Assembly: GCF_007474535.1 (NCBI RefSeq)
Contig: NZ_VKNW01000002.1
Coordinates: 124,001 to 188,000 of the forward strand
DNA length: 64,000 nt
Source of the DNA: Chryseobacterium echinoideorum
GTDB lineage: Bacteria > Bacteroidota > Bacteroidia > Flavobacteriales > Weeksellaceae
Direction of reading: 5' to 3'
The translations under genes and the position numbers were made by a program. Below are positions 25,317 through 34,680 of this stretch, in pieces; position 1 is the first letter of the stretch, and every line of letters starts with the position of its first letter. A model generated the notes under the pieces. The model did no database searches and had not been told where the DNA came from. It saw nothing but the letters and a program-made list of their open reading frames with translations.

Positions 25317-26036
25317 ATGAATAAATTTTTTGTTTTAGTTGGGCTGTTTATTACATTAGTTTTTAACGCTCAGGTATTATATGAATATCCTAAAGGTCAG
25401 CTTTTTTATGAAGGAGGAAGAGAGGCTTTCAACAAGGAAATCAAGGAAGTTGCCGGAAAAATAGACTTGAAGCCATGTGAAAAAACGGAAGCTTTATTCA
25501 TGCGATTTGTTGTATATCCTGATAATAAAGTAAAGTATGTGGCAGATCCTGATGTAAAAGCGGTTGAAAACAATAAATGTCTGAAAGATAAAGTGCTTAA
25601 GGTTATAACACAAATGAAAAACTGGAATGTTGCGGAAGTAAATGGAAATAAAACTCCAGCCATGTTTTGCGCCCTTTTTTACGATGATTTGTTATTCAAT
25701 AACGTAATGAGCGAAAATGATTTTTCCAAACCAGTCTATATGCACAAAGAAAAGGAGAGCGATATCATGAAGTTTAGAGAAAACTTCGCAAAATGTTTCG
25801 ATAACCGTGGTTATACACCAAACGGAACCTACTCTTTCATTATCAATTTTGATATAGATACAAATGGAGAAGCGGGCTTTTTTTATATAGAGAATCAATC
25901 TAATCTTGAAAAATTCAACGAAATGGTGGTAGATTGCGCATCTAATACAAAAAAGTCCTATTGGAAGCCGGCTTATTACAAAGGTGTACCCATAAAACAG
26001 GTTTTCAAGATGCCTATTAAATTTAATGAGGACTAA
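25317..26036 (+). CDS. Exported protein with two TonB C-terminal-like repeats
   Basis: 239 residues with a signal peptide (MNKFFVLVGLFITLVFNAQ). Two degenerate copies of the TonB C-terminal-like fold appear: about 20-120 (EGGREAFNKEI, then KNWNVAEVNGNKTPAMF) and about 145-239 (FIINFDIDTNGEAGFF, then YWKPAYYKGVPIKQVFKM). Similar to the preceding gene in fold and likely origin. Probably periplasmic or secreted; function unknown. Confidence 0.72.
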   Translation: MNKFFVLVGLFITLVFNAQVLYEYPKGQLFYEGGREAFNKEIKEVAGKIDLKPCEKTEALFMRFVVYPDNKVKYVADPDVKAVENNKCLKDKVLKVITQMKNWNVAEVNGNKTPAMFCALFYDDLLFNNVMSENDFSKPVYMHKEKESDIMKFRENFAKCFDNRGYTPNGTYSFIINFDIDTNGEAGFFYIENQSNLEKFNEMVVDCASNTKKSYWKPAYYKGVPIKQVFKMPIKFNED

Positions 26037-26090
26037 AATTTCTGAGATTTTTAAACTCAGTAATTTCTGCCATTCTGTCACAATATTTTG

Positions 26091-26098
26091 TATCTTTG
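26091..26098 (+). promoter_or_regulatory. -7 promoter element before miaB
   Basis: TATCTTTG, an exact TAnnTTTG match, 44 bases before the first ATG of miaB and 92 before the GTG at 26191. Confidence 0.5.
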
Positions 26099-26142
26099 CA
26101 AATTCAATAGTTCAGAATTTAATGTTTTGAGTTCAAATCTGT

Positions 26143-27630
26143 ATGTGTAGAACCCGGGACGTTAAATTTGAAACCTTAAATAAGATTATCGTGCAGGAAA
26201 AATATATAGACGAAACCAAACAGGGAGAAGCTTTTGCTATTGCGGAAAAAGACGGAAACTCAAAAAAATTATTTTTAGAGAGCTACGGTTGTCAGATGAA
26301 TTTCTCTGACTCTGAAATCGTTGCATCCATTCTTAATGAACAAGGCTATAACACCACTCTTAAAGTTGAAGAAGCAGACCTGATTCTTTTAAATACATGC
26401 TCCATCCGTGAAAAAGCTGAGCAAACGGTAAGAATGCGCCTTTCTCAGTTTAAAAATCTTAAAAAAGAAAAACCGAACATGACTGTCGGAGTTCTGGGTT
26501 GTATGGCAGAAAGGCTGAAAACCAAATTTTTAGAAGAAGAACAGTTGGTTGATCTTGTGGTGGGTCCCGATGCGTACAGAGATTTACCCAATCTATTAAA
26601 AGAAACCGAAGACGGAAGAGATGCTATCAATGTAATTCTTTCAAAAGAAGAAACGTATGCAGATATCAATCCTGTTCGTTTAGGCGGAAATGGCGTTACA
26701 GCCTACGTTACGATTACGAGAGGTTGCGACAATATGTGTACGTTCTGTGTCGTTCCATTTACGAGAGGTCGTGAAAGAAGCCGCGATCCGCATTCTATTC
26801 TGGATGAATGTAAAAACCTTTGGGAAAGCGGATATAAAGAAATTACCTTGTTGGGACAAAACGTAGATTCTTACCTTTGGTATGGAGGAGGTCCTAAAAA
26901 AGATTTCGCAAAAGCATCTGAAATGCAGAAAGCAACTGCGGTAAATTTTGCCCAATTGCTTGATTTGGTGGCGAAAGCTGTTCCCGAAATGAGAATTCGT
27001 TTCTCAACTTCAAATCCGCAGGACATGAGTCTGGATGTTTTCAGAATGATGGCAAAGCACGACAATATCTGTAAATATGTTCATCTTCCGGTTCAGAGCG
27101 GAAGCAACAATATGCTGGAAGCAATGAACAGACAACACACCCGTGAGGAATATTTAGATTTGATTAGAAAAGCAAAAGAAATCGTTCCGGAAGTGGCGTT
27201 TTCTCAGGATATGATCGTTGGTTTCTGCAATGAGACTGAAGAAGATCACCGGGATACATTAAGTCTGATGAGAGAAGTGGTATATGACTACGGTTATATG
27301 TTTGCCTACTCAGAAAGACCGGGAACACCTGCTCACAAAAAAATGGAAGACAATATTCCGGCAGATGTGAAGCAGAGACGTTTGGCTGAAGTCATTGCCT
27401 TACAGGGAGAATTGTCCAGAAAAAGAATGAAATCTTACGTAGGAAGAGTTCATCAGATTTTAATTGAAGGAACTTCCAAAAAGAATGAAAACCAATGGAA
27501 AGGAAGAAATTCCCAGAATGCGGTTTGCGTTTTTGATAAACTGGAAGGACAGAAAATTGGTGACATTGTGGACGTTTTTGTTTTTGACAATACACAGGGC
27601 ACGCTTTTAGGGGAAACGGTTTCAAAATAA
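26143..27630 (+). CDS. miaB: tRNA-2-methylthio-N6-dimethylallyladenosine synthase
   Basis: Radical-SAM methylthiotransferase that adds a methylthio group to i6A37 of tRNAs reading UNN codons. Three N-terminal cysteines ([32 protein letters not shown]) bind the auxiliary cluster. The radical-SAM cysteines are in [27 protein letters not shown] domain ends the protein. Length 495 residues from ATG 26143. A GTG at 26191 ([12 protein letters not shown]) is a credible alternative start, because the extra 16 residues do not look conserved. The YhcG-like gene follows after three bases. Confidence 0.95.
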   Translation: MCRTRDVKFETLNKIIVQEKYIDETKQGEAFAIAEKDGNSKKLFLESYGCQMNFSDSEIVASILNEQGYNTTLKVEEADLILLNTCSIREKAEQTVRMRLSQFKNLKKEKPNMTVGVLGCMAERLKTKFLEEEQLVDLVVGPDAYRDLPNLLKETEDGRDAINVILSKEETYADINPVRLGGNGVTAYVTITRGCDNMCTFCVVPFTRGRERSRDPHSILDECKNLWESGYKEITLLGQNVDSYLWYGGGPKKDFAKASEMQKATAVNFAQLLDLVAKAVPEMRIRFSTSNPQDMSLDVFRMMAKHDNICKYVHLPVQSGSNNMLEAMNRQHTREEYLDLIRKAKEIVPEVAFSQDMIVGFCNETEEDHRDTLSLMREVVYDYGYMFAYSERPGTPAHKKMEDNIPADVKQRRLAEVIALQGELSRKRMKSYVGRVHQILIEGTSKKNENQWKGRNSQNAVCVFDKLEGQKIGDIVDVFVFDNTQGTLLGETVSK

Positions 27631-27633
27631 ACG

Positions 27634-28713
27634 ATGTCTGACTTACCGACAAAACAACTTTTAGATAATATTTCTGCATTATTGGAAAATGCCAGAAATA
27701 AGATTGTTGTTGCCGTTAATCAAACCATTGTTCTTACCTATTACGAAATAGGAAGAATGATTGTTGAAGATGAACAAAAGGGTAAAAGCCGTGCGGAATA
27801 TGGTAAAACTGTTCTAAAGGATTTATCTTTACATTTAACAGATAGATTTGGAAAGGGATTCTCGGTAGAAAATCTTGATAGAATGCGATTTTTCTATAAA
27901 ACTTATTCTGAACAAATTTCGTCAACACTGTTGACGAATTCTTCAGATGCAATTTCAAAGATATCTGGAAGTGTAAATAATATTCAACAGGCATCAATTC
28001 TGAATTTTAATCTTTCATGGTCTCACTATTTAAAATTAATGAGAATAAAAGACCCCAATGAAAGAAAATTTTATGAAATTGAAAGTTATAAAAATAACTG
28101 GAGCTTAAGAGAATTGCAAAGACAGTACGATTCATCATTATATACAAGACTATCTTTAAGTAAAAATAAAGAAGAAATTCTTCAGCTTGCTGAAAAAGGA
28201 CAAATTGTAGAAAAACCCAAAGATCTCATCAAAGATCCTTATATTTTGGAGTTTTTAGGCTTATCTGAAAAACCTCATTATTCTGAAAACGAATTGGAAT
28301 CTGAGTTGATTGATAAATTAGAACATTTTCTTTTGGAATTAGGAAATGGTTTTACTTTTGTTGCAAGACAGGACAGAATAACCTTCGATGAAAAGCAGTT
28401 CCGTATAGATTTGGTTTTTTATAACAGAATTTTGAGATGTTTTGTCTTAATTGATTTAAAAATAGGGGAACTAAAACATCAGGATATAGGGCAAATGCAG
28501 ATGTATGTGAACTATTACGACAGAGAAAAACGCCTTGAAGGTGAAAATAAAACCATAGGGATTGTTCTTTGTCAGGATAAGAGTGAAGCTTTGGTAAAAT
28601 ATACTTTACCGGAAGATAACGAACAGATTTTTGCAAGTAAATATTTTACCGTTTTGCCAAGCAAAGAGGATTTTATTAACATTTTAAACTCAGACAATGG
28701 CAAAATTTCATAA
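27634..28713 (+). CDS. YhcG/DUF1016 PDDEXK-type nuclease
   Basis: 359 residues. The N-terminal DUF1016 helical region (NKIVVAVNQTIVLTYYEIGR, SWSHYLKLMRI) is followed by a C-terminal PDDEXK nuclease fold with the active-site spacing IDLVFYNRILRCFVLIDLKI (Asp...Asp-x-Lys) and GQMQMYVNYYDRE. The family occurs in restriction-modification loci and mobile regions; the biological role is not firmly known. It starts three bases after miaB, but its family is typically variable between strains, so it may be an acquired passenger in a housekeeping operon. Its 3' end overlaps the next gene by 17 bases. Confidence 0.85.
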   Translation: MSDLPTKQLLDNISALLENARNKIVVAVNQTIVLTYYEIGRMIVEDEQKGKSRAEYGKTVLKDLSLHLTDRFGKGFSVENLDRMRFFYKTYSEQISSTLLTNSSDAISKISGSVNNIQQASILNFNLSWSHYLKLMRIKDPNERKFYEIESYKNNWSLRELQRQYDSSLYTRLSLSKNKEEILQLAEKGQIVEKPKDLIKDPYILEFLGLSEKPHYSENELESELIDKLEHFLLELGNGFTFVARQDRITFDEKQFRIDLVFYNRILRCFVLIDLKIGELKHQDIGQMQMYVNYYDREKRLEGENKTIGIVLCQDKSEALVKYTLPEDNEQIFASKYFTVLPSKEDFINILNSDNGKIS

Positions 28714-29128
28714 GTATTGCCTAAGTGTATTGTTGGTAATAATCTGCAGCAATATTTCGGCTCAAATTTCCAACGGAACAGTCGAAAGTGAAGGCTGTAA
28801 ACAATTATACGAGCTTTATAACCGGATTTTAAATCAGAGTTGTGAGGCTTCGAATGAAATTTGTGTAAAAGAAAACCCTGCACAGAATTTAACTATTAAT
28901 CAAAGGCAGGACGCAATTGATCTTATAGGTAAAATTTTCTACGGAAAACAACAGAACAATTCTTATTATAATATAACAGGATCAGATTTTTCTGAAAAAG
29001 AAAAGCATAATCAGCTCCTGAAAAACTTTGAAAAAAACAGCAAAGACAGTTTCTTCGCTGAAATTTTATATTTTAAAACTAAAGTTTCAAAAGTCAGAAA
29101 CAAAGATTATTTAGAAGTTATTGGTTAA
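28697..29128 (+). CDS. Exported hypothetical protein
   Basis: 143 residues with a signal peptide (MAKFHKYCLSVLLVIICSNISAQ). The mature part has three Cys and a charged C-terminal half; family not recognised. The start codon lies inside the end of the YhcG-like gene (17-base overlap), so the two are probably co-transcribed and translationally coupled. No transporter or enzyme motif. Confidence 0.6.
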   Translation: MAKFHKYCLSVLLVIICSNISAQISNGTVESEGCKQLYELYNRILNQSCEASNEICVKENPAQNLTINQRQDAIDLIGKIFYGKQQNNSYYNITGSDFSEKEKHNQLLKNFEKNSKDSFFAEILYFKTKVSKVRNKDYLEVIG

Positions 29129-29215
29129 AATCAAATCAAATTATTTTTAAACCAATTAACAGATCTGCAGTTATTATATGCAGGCTAAAACTAAAATCAA
29201 TAATCTATTTTACTT

Positions 29216-30511
29216 ATGAGCAACGAGCTACAAAATATAAAAAACCGTTTCGGAATCATCGGAAATTTTCCGGCTTTAAACCGTGCCCTGGAAAAATCTA
29301 TTCAGGTGGCACCAACAGATATTTCAGTCCTTGTGATTGGAGAAAGTGGGGTAGGAAAAGAATTTATTCCTAAAATCATTCATTCAGAATCGAAAAGAAA
29401 ACATCAGCCTTATATTGTCGTCAACTGTGGAGCTATTCCTGAAGGGACCATCGATTCCGAGCTTTTCGGACACGAAAAAGGAGCATTTACAGGCGCAACA
29501 GCAACCAGAAAAGGTTATTTTGAAGTAGCTGATGGAGGAACAATCTTCCTTGATGAGGTAGGGGAATTACCTTTACAGACTCAGGTTCGTCTTTTAAGAG
29601 TTCTGGAAAGCGGAGAATTTATGAAAGTAGGTTCTTCACAGGTTCAGAAGACAAACGTGAGAATTGTTGCAGCAACAAATGTGAACATGATGAAGGCAAT
29701 TCAGGACGGAAGATTCCGTGAAGATTTGTTTTATCGTCTGAATACCGTCCAAATTGATATGCCTGCTTTGAGAGAACGGAAAGGCGATATTCATTTGCTT
29801 TTCAGAAAATTTGCCATAGATTTTGCTGAAAAATACAGAATGCCCGAATTGGAGCTGGAACCAGGTGCGGTTCATTATATCGAAAATTATACTTTCCCGG
29901 GAAACGTCCGCCAATTGAGAAATTTAGTTGAACAAATGACGGTAGTAGAACGTGAAAGAAAAATATCAGTAGAAAAACTTGCAGAGTACATTCCGATGGA
30001 TGCACATCTTCCGATGGTTGTCAGCCAGCCGAATACACAAAAGCAAAGTGATTTTGGAAGCGAAAGAGAAATTATGTACAAAATTCTCTTTGATATGCGG
30101 AATGATATTAATGATTTAAAATCCTTAACTTCGGAACTGATTAAAAACAGAGGGAATTCAGATTTGAGCAATCAGGAAAAAAATCTGATTAACAGAATTT
30201 ATACTTCGGAATCACAGCAGCCGGCAAATCCGAATTCTCTTTTGTTTTTTGAAAACAATAATAACTCAGGACAGAATAACATTCAAAATCCTACCATCAT
30301 ATCTAATTCTGATGATAATTTTGATGATTTTGAAGACGTGGAAATTGAAGATAATAAACCGGTATCTCTTTCACTACAGAATAATGAAAAAGATCTGATT
30401 GTGAAAGCCTTAGAGAAGCACAACGGAAGAAGAAACAGAGCGGCAGATGAACTGGGAATTTCTCAGAGAACGCTCTACAGAAAAATTAAACAGTATAATC
30501 TGGAAGATTAG
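29216..30511 (+). CDS. Sigma-54-dependent transcriptional activator
   Basis: 431 residues. The AAA+ domain (about 10-240) has Walker A GESGVGKE, the sigma-54 contact loop GAFTGA in ELFGHEKGAFTGATATRKG, and Walker B GGTIFLDEVGELPL. A low-complexity Asn/Asp-rich linker precedes the Fis-type HTH at the C terminus (HNGRRNRAADELGISQRTLYRK). There is no receiver, GAF or PAS domain, so activity is probably set by another protein or by expression level. It heads a five-gene operon with an LptE-like lipoprotein and msrA; in related genomes such activators sit next to lptE, suggesting envelope control. Confidence 0.9.
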   Translation: MSNELQNIKNRFGIIGNFPALNRALEKSIQVAPTDISVLVIGESGVGKEFIPKIIHSESKRKHQPYIVVNCGAIPEGTIDSELFGHEKGAFTGATATRKGYFEVADGGTIFLDEVGELPLQTQVRLLRVLESGEFMKVGSSQVQKTNVRIVAATNVNMMKAIQDGRFREDLFYRLNTVQIDMPALRERKGDIHLLFRKFAIDFAEKYRMPELELEPGAVHYIENYTFPGNVRQLRNLVEQMTVVERERKISVEKLAEYIPMDAHLPMVVSQPNTQKQSDFGSEREIMYKILFDMRNDINDLKSLTSELIKNRGNSDLSNQEKNLINRIYTSESQQPANPNSLLFFENNNNSGQNNIQNPTIISNSDDNFDDFEDVEIEDNKPVSLSLQNNEKDLIVKALEKHNGRRNRAADELGISQRTLYRKIKQYNLED

Positions 30512-30523
30512 AATTAATAAAAA

Positions 30524-31225
30524 ATGAATATCAACTTAACACCTAAGCCAATCAACTTCAAGTTTGGAGAATATATCAATAAAGCTTTTGAGCTGCTAAA
30601 AAAAGATTTTGGAAGTATTTTCGTGGGATTTCTCGTGACTTTTCTTATGTCTATCATTCCGTTTTGTGGCTATTTAGCAATGGGGAATTTTTATAAATTT
30701 CTGAGAAATAAATCAAAGGGAATTCCTGCAAGTCCGGGAGATATTTTCAATTTTGATGATTTTGTACCTTATTTGATCTTGCAACTTATCATTTTGGCGG
30801 GTATTGTCGCTGTTTATCTCCCTATTATTTTTATGATTCCTGCTACAGCGTATGTAGATCCTGAAATGGGAAGAACAGGACTTCCTATATTCTTTTATTT
30901 GTATATGATGGTTTTTTATGTTGTGTTCTTCTTCTTTATCGTCAAAGGATTTTATATCATGGCATTAATATCGCTTAAAAAAGTAACCGATATTAAAACT
31001 GCATGGAAGATGTCTGTAATTATGACAAAAGATAATTTTTTCAATATTCTTGTTTTTTGTATCGCAGTAAGTTTATTAGGTTCTTTAGGAATTATTGCTT
31101 GCGGAATAGGAATTTTATTTACACTTCCTTTTGCTTATACAGCTAATTATTTTGCATTTGAAGATGCAATGGAGCAGATAAGCTATGATGAAATTACAGA
31201 AATCGGAACAGAAGAAAACGTATAA
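30524..31225 (+). CDS. Multi-pass membrane protein, paralogue of those at 55-56.6 kb
   Basis: 233 residues with six probable membrane segments, starting with a short soluble helix (FGEYINKAFELLKKDFGSIF) and a Cys/Gly-rich late segment (GIIACGIGILFTLPFAY). The fold and motifs, especially the 'F..PF.....Y' ending, resemble the two proteins at 55093-55824 and 55885-56616. The family is of unknown function and is often mislabelled in databases. It starts 12 bases after the sigma-54 activator, within one operon. Confidence 0.7.
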   Translation: MNINLTPKPINFKFGEYINKAFELLKKDFGSIFVGFLVTFLMSIIPFCGYLAMGNFYKFLRNKSKGIPASPGDIFNFDDFVPYLILQLIILAGIVAVYLPIIFMIPATAYVDPEMGRTGLPIFFYLYMMVFYVVFFFFIVKGFYIMALISLKKVTDIKTAWKMSVIMTKDNFFNILVFCIAVSLLGSLGIIACGIGILFTLPFAYTANYFAFEDAMEQISYDEITEIGTEENV

Positions 31226-31243
31226 AATTTAATCAGAAAATCA

Positions 31244-31765
31244 ATGAACACGCTCAAAAATGTTTTTATTCTATTGGTATCTATAAGTTTGCTCCATTCT
31301 TGCTATACATTTACAGGATCTTCTTTGAAGGACGAAAAAACCGTTCAGATCAACGAGTTTCCTAATAATGCAGCTTTAGTAAACCCGACACTTTCCCAGC
31401 AGTTTTCTACAGATATTCAAAACAGATTTTTGCAGCGAACTACTTTAAAAGGGACCAAAACCAATCCGGATATTTTGATTGAAGGGGAGATCGTAGATTA
31501 CGCAATCACACCCACCACTATCAGTTCGTCAACACAACAGACCAGTGCAGGAACAATTCAGCAGTCTCAGAATAAACTGACGATTACCGTAAAAGTGCGT
31601 TACGAAAATAAACTTCATCCTGAACTTAGTTTTGAAAGAAATTATTCTGATGAAGCTGTTTTTAACAGTGACTTGACGCAGAGTCAGATTGAAACATCAC
31701 AGGTAAAGCTGGTAACAGAAAGAATTATTAATAAGATTTTTAACGACATTGTAGCTAATTGGTAA
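31244..31765 (+). CDS. lptE: LptE-like outer-membrane lipoprotein
   Basis: 173 residues with a lipoprotein signal (lipobox LLHSC, Cys20). The mature part matches the LptE family of Bacteroidota: YTFTGSSL, then VQINEFPNNAALVNPTLSQQ, and TTLKGTKTNPDILIEGEIVDY. LptE plugs the LptD barrel and helps place lipopolysaccharide in the outer leaflet. It lies 18 bases after the membrane protein and four before the acidic repeat protein. Confidence 0.85.
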   Translation: MNTLKNVFILLVSISLLHSCYTFTGSSLKDEKTVQINEFPNNAALVNPTLSQQFSTDIQNRFLQRTTLKGTKTNPDILIEGEIVDYAITPTTISSSTQQTSAGTIQQSQNKLTITVKVRYENKLHPELSFERNYSDEAVFNSDLTQSQIETSQVKLVTERIINKIFNDIVANW

Positions 31766-31769
31766 AATA

Positions 31770-33956
31770 ATGAATAACAGAGTTTTAGAATTATTAAAAA
31801 ATCCAAAAATCATTCAGTCAGAAGATTTGAGTCTTTTGAAAGAGGAAATTAATTCTTCCCCGTATATTCAGAATATACGTGCACTTCATCTTTATGGAGT
31901 TCACCTTTTTGATAGAGAAAATTATCAGAAAGAATTATCTACTACAGCAGCCTACACTACGGATAAGAAAATTCTTTATCAGCTGATTAATGGTAAATTA
32001 CAGCAAAAGCCGTTAATTCAAAATGTAAAAGAAGAAGAAACGAAGCCTGTTGAAAATGATAACGGAATAGGTCAACTAAAACATGATTATGAAGCTGTTT
32101 CCCAAGATCTTATCGCTCCGAAGCCTGAGATTAAACCTGTTTTTGTAAACGGAGAAAGAAACCGAATTTTATATGAGGGTGAAGAAAATTTCCTGGGTGA
32201 AGAAAATTCTGAAACTATTGATCTGGAATCTACACTAGAATCCGGAGTAATCGTTACCCAAAAAAAAGAGGTATCCTCAGAAATTCAAAATACAGACGAA
32301 GAAATTCTTCAAGCAAATAATTTAGAGGAAAATCAAACAGCTTCCATCCAGTTAGATTCAAAAATACCTGAAACTTTATCTTCCCAAGAAGAAAAAATAG
32401 AAGAAAATCAGCAGGAAATCAGTGCTTTGGAAAATGAAACTGAACCAGTTGCAGAAAATCTGAATATAGAGACAGTTATTGACGAAGATACAATTGATTC
32501 AGAGAAAGCTTCGGATAAAATAAAGGATGAATCAGAATTAAGTTTTCTGAAAATAGAATCTTTTGAGCCTGGAAATGAAGAAGGAGAAGAAAATCAGCAG
32601 GAAATCAGTCCTTTAGAAAATGAAACCGAGCCAGTTGCAGAAAATCTGAATATAGAAACAGTTATTAACGAAGATACAATTGATTCAGAGAAAGCTTCAG
32701 AAAAAATAAAGGATGAATCAGAATTAAGTTTTCTGAAAATTGAATCTTTTGACCCTGAAAATGAATCAGAATCAGAAAGTATATCTGAAAAAATTGATCG
32801 CAAGAATGAATCAAACGAGATTCTAAATCCGGAAATCATCATTAATGAAGACAAAATTGAAACCCCTAAAATTGCCGAACAAATAAATGATGACACTCAG
32901 CTGAGTTTTCACGGAACAGAGTCTTTTTTTCCTGATGTGAAAATTGAGACTTCACATCCTGAAACTCAGGTAAAAATGGAGACTTCTAAATCTTCTGTAA
33001 ATAAATATGAAGAAGAAATGAGACGTCTTATTGAAGAAGTTGAAAAGAAGATGAAATCACAGAAGCAGGAAAGTGCAGCTGAAATGGCAAAAGATGAAGA
33101 AGAGCATTCGGGAAGTGAGATCAGTTTTGCAGAAACACAGGATTTTGTTGTTGATAAAAAACAGAAAGAAGATAAAATAACTGCAGATGATGAACAAAAT
33201 ATTTCACAAAAAATAAATAATGATGAGGTAGAACCGGAAATTGCAAATTCCACATGGAAACCGATGAATTTTGAAAATAATCTTCCCGATGCTTTATTAA
33301 AACAAAATAATAAAACTGAAGAAGTCTCAGTAAAAGAATCTGAAACTGTGAAGAATCTGGAATCTGTTGAAGCTGAGCCTGAAGAGCAAAAAAAAGGTTT
33401 TGAAACTGATATAGAAAACGAAGCAGCCATTGAAGAAACCACGATAACGGAGGACGAAGGTGAGAAGGAGGAAGTTCCTGTAATGAATGTGTCTTTTTTC
33501 GGATCGGAAATTTCAAGTTTGCTGATTAATAAGGAAAATAAAACGCCAAAGGGGGAAACAGAAAAAGATATAAGTGCTTCTGAAACTCCTGAAAAAGCTC
33601 TGGCAGACAGTAATGTTCCCGGATTTATCAATACCTGGCAAAACTGGCTGAAAATTGATCGTACAGAAGAAATTCTGAAAGAAAAAGCTGTAATAAAAAC
33701 TAAAGTAATTGAGTCTTTCATTGAAAACAATCCTAAAATCAGCCAGCTGAAAGATGAAGTTAATTTTGTTGTGAAAGAGAAAACTGATGATATTTCACAT
33801 CTGATGACGGAAACTCTTGCCAATTTGTATGTTGAACAAAAGCTTTATACAAAAGCGATCAATGCTTTTCAGATTTTAATAGGTAAACATCCTCAAAGGA
33901 AAGATTATTTTGAAGCTAAAATTCAGGAAATAAAAGACAGCAGAGGAAAAAATTAA
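31770..33956 (+). CDS. Acidic repeat protein with C-terminal TPR-like end
   Basis: 728 residues, extremely Glu/Lys/Ser-rich and probably disordered between about 90 and 610. A 62-residue unit is tandemly repeated (EENQQEISALENETEPVAEN at about 211, EENQQEISPLENETEPVAEN at about 273), with a degenerate third copy near 350. The N terminus (ELLKNPKIIQSEDLSLLKEE) and the C-terminal helical part (LMTETLANLYVEQKLYTKAI, then GKHPQRKDYFEAKI) are more ordered and TPR-like. No signal peptide. Its co-transcription with lptE suggests an envelope-related scaffold; function unknown. Confidence 0.75.
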   Translation: MNNRVLELLKNPKIIQSEDLSLLKEEINSSPYIQNIRALHLYGVHLFDRENYQKELSTTAAYTTDKKILYQLINGKLQQKPLIQNVKEEETKPVENDNGIGQLKHDYEAVSQDLIAPKPEIKPVFVNGERNRILYEGEENFLGEENSETIDLESTLESGVIVTQKKEVSSEIQNTDEEILQANNLEENQTASIQLDSKIPETLSSQEEKIEENQQEISALENETEPVAENLNIETVIDEDTIDSEKASDKIKDESELSFLKIESFEPGNEEGEENQQEISPLENETEPVAENLNIETVINEDTIDSEKASEKIKDESELSFLKIESFDPENESESESISEKIDRKNESNEILNPEIIINEDKIETPKIAEQINDDTQLSFHGTESFFPDVKIETSHPETQVKMETSKSSVNKYEEEMRRLIEEVEKKMKSQKQESAAEMAKDEEEHSGSEISFAETQDFVVDKKQKEDKITADDEQNISQKINNDEVEPEIANSTWKPMNFENNLPDALLKQNNKTEEVSVKESETVKNLESVEAEPEEQKKGFETDIENEAAIEETTITEDEGEKEEVPVMNVSFFGSEISSLLINKENKTPKGETEKDISASETPEKALADSNVPGFINTWQNWLKIDRTEEILKEKAVIKTKVIESFIENNPKISQLKDEVNFVVKEKTDDISHLMTETLANLYVEQKLYTKAINAFQILIGKHPQRKDYFEAKIQEIKDSRGKN
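32400..32766 (+). repeat. 186-bp tandem repeat inside the acidic protein gene
   Basis: Copy 1 starts at 32400 and copy 2 at 32586, an offset of exactly 186 bases (62 codons). The copies are nearly identical with scattered substitutions. Because the unit is a multiple of three, copy number can change without a frameshift. Confidence 0.9.
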
Positions 33957-33966
33957 TATATTTAAA

Positions 33967-34518
33967 ATGGATAATGTGAAACAAATTACATTTGGTGGAG
34001 GTTGTTTTTGGTGTGTTGAAAATTGTTTTAATATGCTTAACGGTGTTATTTCTGCTGTTTCCGGATATTCAGGAGGTGATAAAGATCATCCGACTTATGA
34101 AGAAGTTTGTACAGGAGAAATAGGTCACGCAGAAGTCGTTCAGATTACTTATAATGCTGATGTGATTTCGTATGAACAGTTGATGGATGTTTTCTTTTTT
34201 CTGCATGATCCTACACAGCTCAACAGACAGGGAAACGACATTGGAACCCAGTACCGGTCAGTAATTTTTTATAAAGATGAAGAGGAGAAAGCAAAAGCAG
34301 AAGAAGCTATTGAGATATCAAAAAAAACAGAAAGATGGGAGGGAACTTATGTAACCGAGCTGTCACAACTGGAGAAATTTTGGTCTGCTGAACAATATCA
34401 TCAAGGATATTATAATGAAAATCCTTTACAGCCTTATTGCAGTGCGGTTGTAGGACCGAAAATCCAGAAGTTTAAGAAGTATTTCGGAGAGCGGGGAATG
34501 CTCAGAAGTGAAGCTTAA
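33967..34518 (+). CDS. msrA: Peptide-methionine (S)-S-oxide reductase
   Basis: 183 residues. The catalytic Cys is in GGCFWCVENCF near the N terminus, followed by SGYSGG, GHAEVVQITY and the YRSVIFY region of MsrA. It repairs oxidised methionine (S-sulfoxide) in proteins. No signal peptide, so cytoplasmic. Last gene of the operon that starts with the sigma-54 activator (10 bases after the acidic protein), ending at a clear hairpin. Confidence 0.95.
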   Translation: MDNVKQITFGGGCFWCVENCFNMLNGVISAVSGYSGGDKDHPTYEEVCTGEIGHAEVVQITYNADVISYEQLMDVFFFLHDPTQLNRQGNDIGTQYRSVIFYKDEEEKAKAEEAIEISKKTERWEGTYVTELSQLEKFWSAEQYHQGYYNENPLQPYCSAVVGPKIQKFKKYFGERGMLRSEA

Positions 34519-34544
34519 ATTTCTGTAAATTTTAAATAAATAAT

Positions 34545-34576
34545 GAAGCCCGAAAAATAAATTTCGGGCTTCTTTA
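34545..34576 (+). terminator. Terminator after msrA
   Basis: GAAGCCCGAAA (34545-34555) pairs perfectly with TTTCGGGCTTC (34562-34572), followed by TTT. Confidence 0.8.
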
Positions 34577-34680
34577 ATCAAATCGATATGCAAAGGTTGA
34601 ATATCCAAAAAAAATTAATGATAAATGATAAAATTTAATGCATGATGATTGCACCTGAATTATCTTCTATCAATCATGCA

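Noticed and set aside
26100..26160. Possible tRNA near GTTCAAATC
   Set aside because: No cloverleaf could be built and the region overlaps the miaB promoter and start.
29150..29215. Sigma-54 (-24/-12) promoter for the sigma-54 activator gene
   Set aside because: No TGGCAC-N5-TTGC-like sequence was found near the start.
32400..32766. CRISPR-like repeats
   Set aside because: The repeats are direct, 186 bases long, in frame and coding; no spacer-repeat pattern exists here or elsewhere in the window.
32966..33823. Long open frame opposite the acidic repeat protein gene
   Set aside because: It is Ser/Phe-rich and arises because the Glu/Lys codons of the real gene give few stops on the other strand; the plus-strand frame is longer and carries repeat and TPR-like features.
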